Assembly (NCBI RefSeq): GCF_026262505.1
Contig: NC_067204.1
Span: 4,745,797-4,809,796, forward strand
Reading direction: 5' to 3'
DNA length: 64,000 nt
Source of the DNA: Trichomonas vaginalis G3
Lineage: Eukaryota > Parabasalia > Trichomonadida > Trichomonadidae
Part shown: one piece after another, positions 59,042 to 64,000 of the stretch
Position numbering within the stretch: position 1 is the first letter of the stretch
Layout: each line of letters opens with the position of its first letter
Notes under the pieces: model-generated
What the model was told of the DNA's origin: nothing
The model's input: the letters and a program-made list of their open reading frames with translations, nothing else
The model's database searches: none
Position numbers and translations under genes: made by a program

Positions 59042-59060
59042 TTTTATTCTAGATAAAATA

Positions 59061-59897
59061 TGCTTTCAATAGAAAAAGAAAATTCAAGAGTTGCTACAAC
59101 TAAACCATTAGATGAACTTTTTACTAATGTGCAAAAGTTTGAGACAGAGACCGTAAAGCATGAAGGCTATCGTTTGACTACCCATTAAGATGTTAAGAGA
59201 CCCATCCGTCACAAAAGCTATTGGCTTTCGTAGAATGAAGTTCATTTCAGAAGCCATACATGGTTTCCCATTTACGGTCGGTTTGAGTTCGATACTATAA
59301 AAAAGAAAAACGTACGTATGAGAAATTTGAACAGGGAAAACTTTTACAAGTTAGTTTGCTTGTAAACTTAGAAACAACGCTTCAAGCTTTTCAAGAAAAA
59401 ATAACGATATCTATCTCGAATATGCAAACCAGTATAACATTGACGAAGGAGAGTACCATCTCGATATTATATATGACAGGAAAAATGCAACTGTTAAAAT
59501 CAATAGAATAGAAGACCTTGGAGAAAACGTTTTAATTTCTTACAAAATATAACAACTTGGCATGGTATAGATTTTTGAGGATGTTAAATCAGCCTGCAGA
59601 ATATCCAGTAACACCGAACTTTTATGAAGTCGAAAACCCTAATGGAAACATATGAAAATATTTTCGACAAGATGCTATTATTGTTCATGCTTCATTTTCT
59701 GGCGCCCAAAACTCTTTCTTATGCTTGGCAAATGACTTTTACGAAAAACTACAAAGTTATACGAACCACCAAGTGGAAGTATTTCAGACTTTCAAGTATG
59801 GTTTACTACAGATGGAAGAAAAAGAATAATTCCATTATACATGCGTTTTACTTAGAACTTAGTTTCATATACAACTACTATCGAACGGTAAAAATAT
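59061..59897 (+). pseudogene. Polinton: decayed relative of the 53.4-54.3 kb gene
   Basis: Plus-strand pieces such as KAIGFRRMKFISEA, ISDFQVWFTTDGRK and FYLELSFIYNY match stretches of the minus-strand gene at 53420-54281. It starts divergently from the fibre gene, 20 bases away. It is broken by several changes, more than its relative. Confidence 0.6.
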
Positions 59898-59899
59898 AA

Positions 59900-60150
59900 T
59901 TTTTTAATACGGTTGAGGTGTTGGATTTGGTTGCCAACTAGACTGTGGTGCAGGTTCAGGCTGTTTTATAACAGAGCTTGCTCTTCTGGTTCAGGGTCTT
60001 TAGGTATAATACCAACAAACTGACCTACTCTTTTACCAATATTTTTGACTCCGTTCCAAATTCCTCTTCCGACAGATTTTATTCCATTCCATATACCTCT
60101 TCCAACATTTCGAAAGAATTTTCCTATTCTTCAAAAGAAACCCATTTTAC
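59900..60150 (-). pseudogene. Polinton: small basic protein with GRGIWNG repeats
   Basis: Read on the minus strand this segment encodes a short protein with a FRRIGKFFRNV start and duplicated GRGIWNGIKSV / GRGIWNGVKNI units, followed by KRVGQFVGIIPKDPEPE. The amphipathic, basic, Gly/Trp-containing repeat resembles membrane-active minor virion peptides. It appears broken at its end. Confidence 0.4.
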
Positions 60151-60159
60151 TATATGTAA

Positions 60160-60530
60160 AAATCTAATGTCCGCCTAGTCTCTACGTTTCCTGTTGAGTT
60201 CCATAGCATTCTTTAACTGGAGCTCATACATTCTGTTTCTCCTCTGGTAGAAAACAATTCTGGGTCAACTCCTGTGTTCGCGTCATCTGCATAAAGTTGT
60301 TTATATCCCACTTCAGGGTTTGTATAAAACTCTTTCCATCTCATATTTGCATACCATGGTGGCAACCTGACGCAGGGTCATTTGACATGGCAGTTTTGCA
60401 TTTGTACATCTGTTGGCATTGACCATAGTTTGCCATTGCAGTTTGTATTCTAACTTCATTTGGAATATTCTCTGGTTTGGTTGTCCAGGTTGCTGTGCAT
60501 TCGCTAAGTTCTGTGCGTCCATTAATATTA
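60160..60530 (-). pseudogene. Polinton: unknown small gene, broken
   Basis: From MDAQNLANAQQPGQPNQ at about 60519 the minus strand encodes a Gln/Asn-rich start and a Cys-containing middle. The start is preceded by ATATTAGATAAAAATA-like sequence reversed, similar to other starts in the element. Function unknown. Confidence 0.35.
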
Positions 60531-60689
60531 GATAAAAATATCTCTTACGAGTACATATGCTGAACATTTGCAGGTATTGGTTCATCTTCATATTCTCTGT
60601 ACTTTTCTGCACGTCAAATAAATAAATGACACAATGGAAAAAACCTAAAACAATAGTCCTATTTAAAACCACATTTACTTACTAATAAA

Positions 60690-61480
60690 ATTTCTTTTTG
60701 TGACACTTTCTCCAGTTTATAGGACCTCTCTCATATTCATCTTGTCATATTAAACTCATAGTCATGTATGTCCTCTAACCATCTCATAACGGTTTCCAAA
60801 CCACTTTTATCGGATGTAAAGTAAAGCATGGACAGTTATGTATAACGTCTAAAGTTTCTAAAGAGTCTCTCAAAGTCCAGTCTACTTGGTATTGAAATCC
60901 CATGTGTTATAGAACGGCGGTCCACTATAAAGAAAACATTTTCCTTGTCTTATATTTTTTCATCAACTCTGTCCAATGACATCTCACAAATCTTATACCC
61001 TCAATATATTTTTCTATGTTCTCTTTGAAAACATTTGTTAGTTAAGATATAAACTTTTGACATAAGTGTTTCAATGTCATGAATCCTTATAGCACCACTA
61101 TATAATAGTCTAGCAGATATACTATCCAGTCTATATATTCTGCTTTTTTCAAAACCTCTCTCACAATTATTTTCTTATCTAATGGTATACGTTCCATCTT
61201 ACCTATAGGTATCTTTCTTTTAACTCTTTCAATATATTGTTTGTGTCTGGAATATGTTTGAGACGGTTCATATAGTTGTCGAAGTCATGGCATATAATCT
61301 TTGAGTCTGGGAATATTATATGGCACAAATGGGATATATAGAAACTTCCACCGAACAAATCTACAAATGTTGACCATTCGGTAGTTTCTTAAGTTCTCTC
61401 AATATAATATCTTTACATCTACTCTTATTTCCAAAGAACGGTAACGGTGGTTTTGTAAAATCATTTATATATAATAATAA
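60690..61480 (-). pseudogene. Polinton: D12-class adenine-N6 DNA methyltransferase, decayed
   Basis: Minus-strand pieces show PPLPFFGNKSRCKDIILREL then LVDLFGGSFYISHLC, the D12/Dam-family SAM-binding motifs (xxGxKxxL and vEPFxGgg). Further on, FFIVDPPFYNT is the DPPY-type catalytic motif, and SGLETVMRWLEDIHDYEF resembles the family's C-terminus. The enzyme would have methylated adenine in DNA. The copy is broken by several changes. It is the last gene before the right terminal repeat. Confidence 0.7.
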
Positions 61481-61565
61481 AAATGTTTTTACCCGAAAAG
61501 TGACAGAAAAGTGACAAAACATGAAAACATATATAATTTGTGAAAAGCTCCTGGAAGCCCTCCGA

Positions 61566-61657
61566 ATAAAAACTTCATTTATACTAAACATCTTCAGGGC
61601 TAGAAGGCACGAAGTGCCTGGAAGCCCCACTACTTTTTTTTTTTTTTTTTTTTTTTT
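61566..61657 (-). repeat. Polinton right terminal inverted repeat
   Basis: Its reverse complement begins with an A-run of 24, then GTAGTGGGGCTTCCAGGCAC, and ends ATAAATGAAGTTTTTATT, matching 38121-38213. One nested hairpin copy is present. A partial second GGGCTTCCAGGAGCTT unit follows inward, so the right end has lost or never had the extra hairpins of the left end. Confidence 0.93.
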
Positions 61658-61780
61658 AATTTTATAAGATCTCACAATTTTATCTTAACGAGAATTAAAA
61701 ATTTGTTAATTAGATAGTAGTTAATAATAGATGTTGACGACTCTGAAAATTTTCGCATAAATTTTTTTTACTAGATAATA

Positions 61781-64000
61781 ATGAGTGATATATGGGCTGG
61801 TGATATCAGTACGAGTTTCATGTTGAAAGTAGGACTCGGTGTTGGTATCCCATTTCTGGTTTTACTCATTATTTGGGCAGTTATAAATAGCAAAATCGTC
61901 CGTTGGAGACCATTTACTGATTTAAAGACAGTATTCTCATTACTTATCGCTCACAACTATTCAGCATTTATTGGTTCTATATTTGCTGTTTCCTGGGTGA
62001 TTTATTATTTCATTCCATTCGTATTATCAATAATATTCGGAATTATCATGTTCATCAAGTTTTCACCATCGATATTCGGATTGATTTTCATATTGGTAAT
62101 ACCTCCATTCATTGCAATATTCGCGATCATCAAATCATATTCCAAAAACGGCTATAAAATTACATGGGAAATGATTTTCGGGTTGATATTCTTCTATATT
62201 GCATTAGTTATAACACCTTTTGTTTACTTATTTAAGCTCCCAACTTTATCATGGGTCGGAGCAGGATATTTATTCTCTTGGCCGCCAATATTAGTGTTCT
62301 GCTTCTTAATAGTATGCAGACGCCGCCACATTAAAGATGTAAAATCGATGCATCCAGCAGAAGTCGGATCATTTGAAGACGAAAACGATACAGCCTTTGG
62401 CAGTGACGATAAATTCAAGTGGTACGATATAATTATTTACTTAATCATCAGCATTGCCTGCGCTTTAATTTTTACATTCATTTTCTGGAAGAAAGAAGAA
62501 AAAGCAGCATCATATGCAACGGCAATTATGTTCTTTGGCCTCGATATTCTCATTTTGGTCGTATATACATCAACAAAAAACAACATTTTGTCGATATCTT
62601 TGGCAATTCTTGCTTTAGTACTTAAATCAGTTGCTGTCACCTTCACAAAGAACTACTGGTTCATCGGACATGGCATAATCTTCTTCTTTTTGATAATTGT
62701 CACTTTTGCCAAATTAATATTTGATAATTGGAGTTTTTCGAAGTACGATTCCTATCAGATACGTTGTGAACAGATCATTGATAACTTAATCCTCATGAAC
62801 CATGGCCAAAGATCAATCACAATTAAAGATTTGATTTTTGAGTACGTTGCCGTCGTAATTTTGATAATTGCTGCTATTGTTGATGGAGTATTGACAAGGA
62901 ATTCCAACTTCCCGACGGTTTTGAATGGATTAAGTCAACAAAATTTGACATTAATTTTAGAAATCATCGCTGTTTGCATTGGTTTTGGTGCTGGAGGGTT
63001 ATTAATCGTATACCAACGCGAAGGACATGTAGGAAAGTCAGCTTATTCTCTTCTTGCCGTTTCAATTATTCTTGCTATTGCATTATCAGCTGGAGTGCCT
63101 TGTTTTTATGACGCAATAACATTACGTGCAACATTCTCACCATTATTCGTGTCTATTCTCTCTGCTTCTGTCATTTTAATTGTCTCTTTGATGAATTTAA
63201 GATTATCTTTAATTAATTCTTGTTCATCTACCTGCCAATCACAGGCATATGATATGGAAATCACAATGCTTGTCGCTTCTATCTTTTGGTTTGTTTCTAC
63301 ACCATTAATAATTATTTTACCATTTGTCATCAAAGGATGTGGATATTGGACAATGATATTGGCAGCTCTGTTGACAGGTATCATTTTCTACACGTATTTC
63401 TTCGTTGTTACGGTTAAATCAGACTTAATAAGTGGAGCCATTCTCCATCTCATTACTTCCATTGTATTATTCATTCTATTCGCTGTAGGTATCGGTTTCG
63501 TATCGAAATGGTACTACGGATTAGTTGCTGGCTTAATAATTTTATTTATTATCTGTTCTCTTTATGGAATTGCTTATCACATAAGCGAACAATGGATAAA
63601 TCCATTTATTCCATTCCTTTACATACTCATTCCTTCAGCAATCATCGCAATTGCAAGTTTAATTTATTTGATCCTCAAAGATGAGGTTGTTTTACCATGC
63701 GTTATATTATTTGCAGCCATTGCTGTATTCTTCGGAGCATTAACATATTGTTTCAAGCGAAAAGCTGATAAAATCAGCGTTGGAGCAATAATTTCTTTAA
63801 TTGTCATGACTATTTTACTTTTAGCTGATATTATATATCTCGGTGTTAAGCTAGACAAAGGTTTCTTGGCATTAACAGTAATTTGTCTCATTCTATTCGT
63901 TGTTTCCTTTGTTTTGACAATTATATTATTATTACAAGGAGCAACATTGACATATTCTTCTGTTTTCTATCCTGTTAGAGCATACTATGAAAACGAGTTG
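61781..64000 (+). CDS. Large polytopic membrane protein, partial (runs off window)
   Basis: ATG 61781 (MSDIWAGDISTSFMLKVGLG) opens a frame with no stop through the last base, 740 codons. It contains about twenty hydrophobic segments (LGVGIPFLVLLIIWAVI, FIPFVLSIIFGIIMFI, IIYLIISIACALIFTFIFW and many more), with a hydrophilic acidic loop near residues 195-215 (EVGSFEDENDTAFGSDDKFK) and another containing DSYQIRCEQIIDNLI. There are no transporter signatures I recognise. Position 123 bases beyond the Polinton end suggests the element inserted just upstream, possibly in its promoter region. Confidence 0.8.
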   Translation, partial: MSDIWAGDISTSFMLKVGLGVGIPFLVLLIIWAVINSKIVRWRPFTDLKTVFSLLIAHNYSAFIGSIFAVSWVIYYFIPFVLSIIFGIIMFIKFSPSIFGLIFILVIPPFIAIFAIIKSYSKNGYKITWEMIFGLIFFYIALVITPFVYLFKLPTLSWVGAGYLFSWPPILVFCFLIVCRRRHIKDVKSMHPAEVGSFEDENDTAFGSDDKFKWYDIIIYLIISIACALIFTFIFWKKEEKAASYATAIMFFGLDILILVVYTSTKNNILSISLAILALVLKSVAVTFTKNYWFIGHGIIFFFLIIVTFAKLIFDNWSFSKYDSYQIRCEQIIDNLILMNHGQRSITIKDLIFEYVAVVILIIAAIVDGVLTRNSNFPTVLNGLSQQNLTLILEIIAVCIGFGAGGLLIVYQREGHVGKSAYSLLAVSIILAIALSAGVPCFYDAITLRATFSPLFVSILSASVILIVSLMNLRLSLINSCSSTCQSQAYDMEITMLVASIFWFVSTPLIIILPFVIKGCGYWTMILAALLTGIIFYTYFFVVTVKSDLISGAILHLITSIVLFILFAVGIGFVSKWYYGLVAGLIILFIICSLYGIAYHISEQWINPFIPFLYILIPSAIIAIASLIYLILKDEVVLPCVILFAAIAVFFGALTYCFKRKADKISVGAIISLIVMTILLLADIIYLGVKLDKGFLALTVICLILFVVSFVLTIILLLQGATLTYSSVFYPVRAYYENEL

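Larger units (their letters stand above)
38121..61657. mobile_element. Polinton/Maverick-type element, fossil copy of about 23.5 kb
   Basis: The element is bounded by inverted terminal repeats of about 90 bp, each ending in an A-run or T-run of about 24 next to GTAGTGGGGCTTCC. It encodes a capsid candidate, a minor capsid candidate, an A32-type packaging ATPase, an SF3 helicase, a retroviral-type integrase, KilA-N proteins, a phage-collar-like fibre and other accessory genes. The left arm reads mainly rightward and the right arm mainly leftward. Several right-arm genes, the integrase and the capsid candidate are broken (well over ten breaks in total), while about eight frames look whole. That mix, and the close match of the two terminal repeats, suggests a fairly recent but dead insertion. 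The 6-bp target duplication cannot be fixed because of the A/T runs (flanks AAATTT and AATTTT). Confidence 0.93.

Noticed and set aside
38121-61657. A precise 6-bp target-site duplication for the Polinton
   Set aside because: The element ends in A and T runs beside AAATTT and AATTTT, so the border cannot be set to the base and any match would be trivial.

Overview
The window looks like nuclear DNA of a parabasalid protist, very probably Trichomonas vaginalis or a close relative. The evidence is AT-rich, almost intronless, closely packed genes on both strands, initiator-like TCAYW motifs just upstream of several ATGs, a BspA-like leucine-rich-repeat surface protein, an ankyrin gene with the parabasalid-type N-terminal domain, and a large Polinton/Maverick element of the type abundant in this genome.

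Left region (1-9.8 kb) is accessory and damaged. A BspA-like surface protein gene (477-5152) is split by a 1.3 kb insert (2931-4246) flanked by an exact 81-bp direct repeat. A 5'-truncated sulfatase gene (5358-7532) is split by a 1055-bp insert (6398-7452) with GGGTGCAC termini and a TTAA target duplication. An ankyrin gene (9735-7718, minus) carries about eleven near-identical 99-bp repeats and several breaks. The middle region (10-37.6 kb) holds ordinary host genes: a MYST histone acetyltransferase, a CS-domain/Sel1-repeat tail-anchored protein, a CPSF-A/SF3b3/DDB1-type beta-propeller protein, tRNA-Ala(UGC), a large repeat-bearing protein, a Sac1 phosphoinositide phosphatase, a LAG1/TLC ceramide synthase, two membrane proteins, a 2042-residue WD40/Glu-rich protein and an RRM protein.

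From 38121 to 61657 lies one Polinton-type fossil of about 23.5 kb with inverted terminal repeats. Its left arm reads mostly rightward: a large basic protein, a major capsid candidate, a minor capsid candidate, an SF3 helicase and an A32-type packaging ATPase. Its right arm reads mostly leftward: two KilA-N genes, an unknown cysteine-containing protein, an HNH nuclease, a phage-tail-collar-like fibre and a D12-class DNA methyltransferase. A decayed retroviral-type integrase on the plus strand lies among them. No protein-primed DNA polymerase B was recognised. Several genes including the integrase and capsid candidate are broken, so the copy appears dead. Noncoding parts are rich in structure: three stem-conserving hairpins at the left end, a dispersed family of palindromes centred on AGATCT, a 26-bp minisatellite, and a GC-rich 24-bp perfect palindrome.

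To the right (61781-64000) a large polytopic host membrane protein gene runs off the window. Function calls rest on motifs read by eye; no database search was run.
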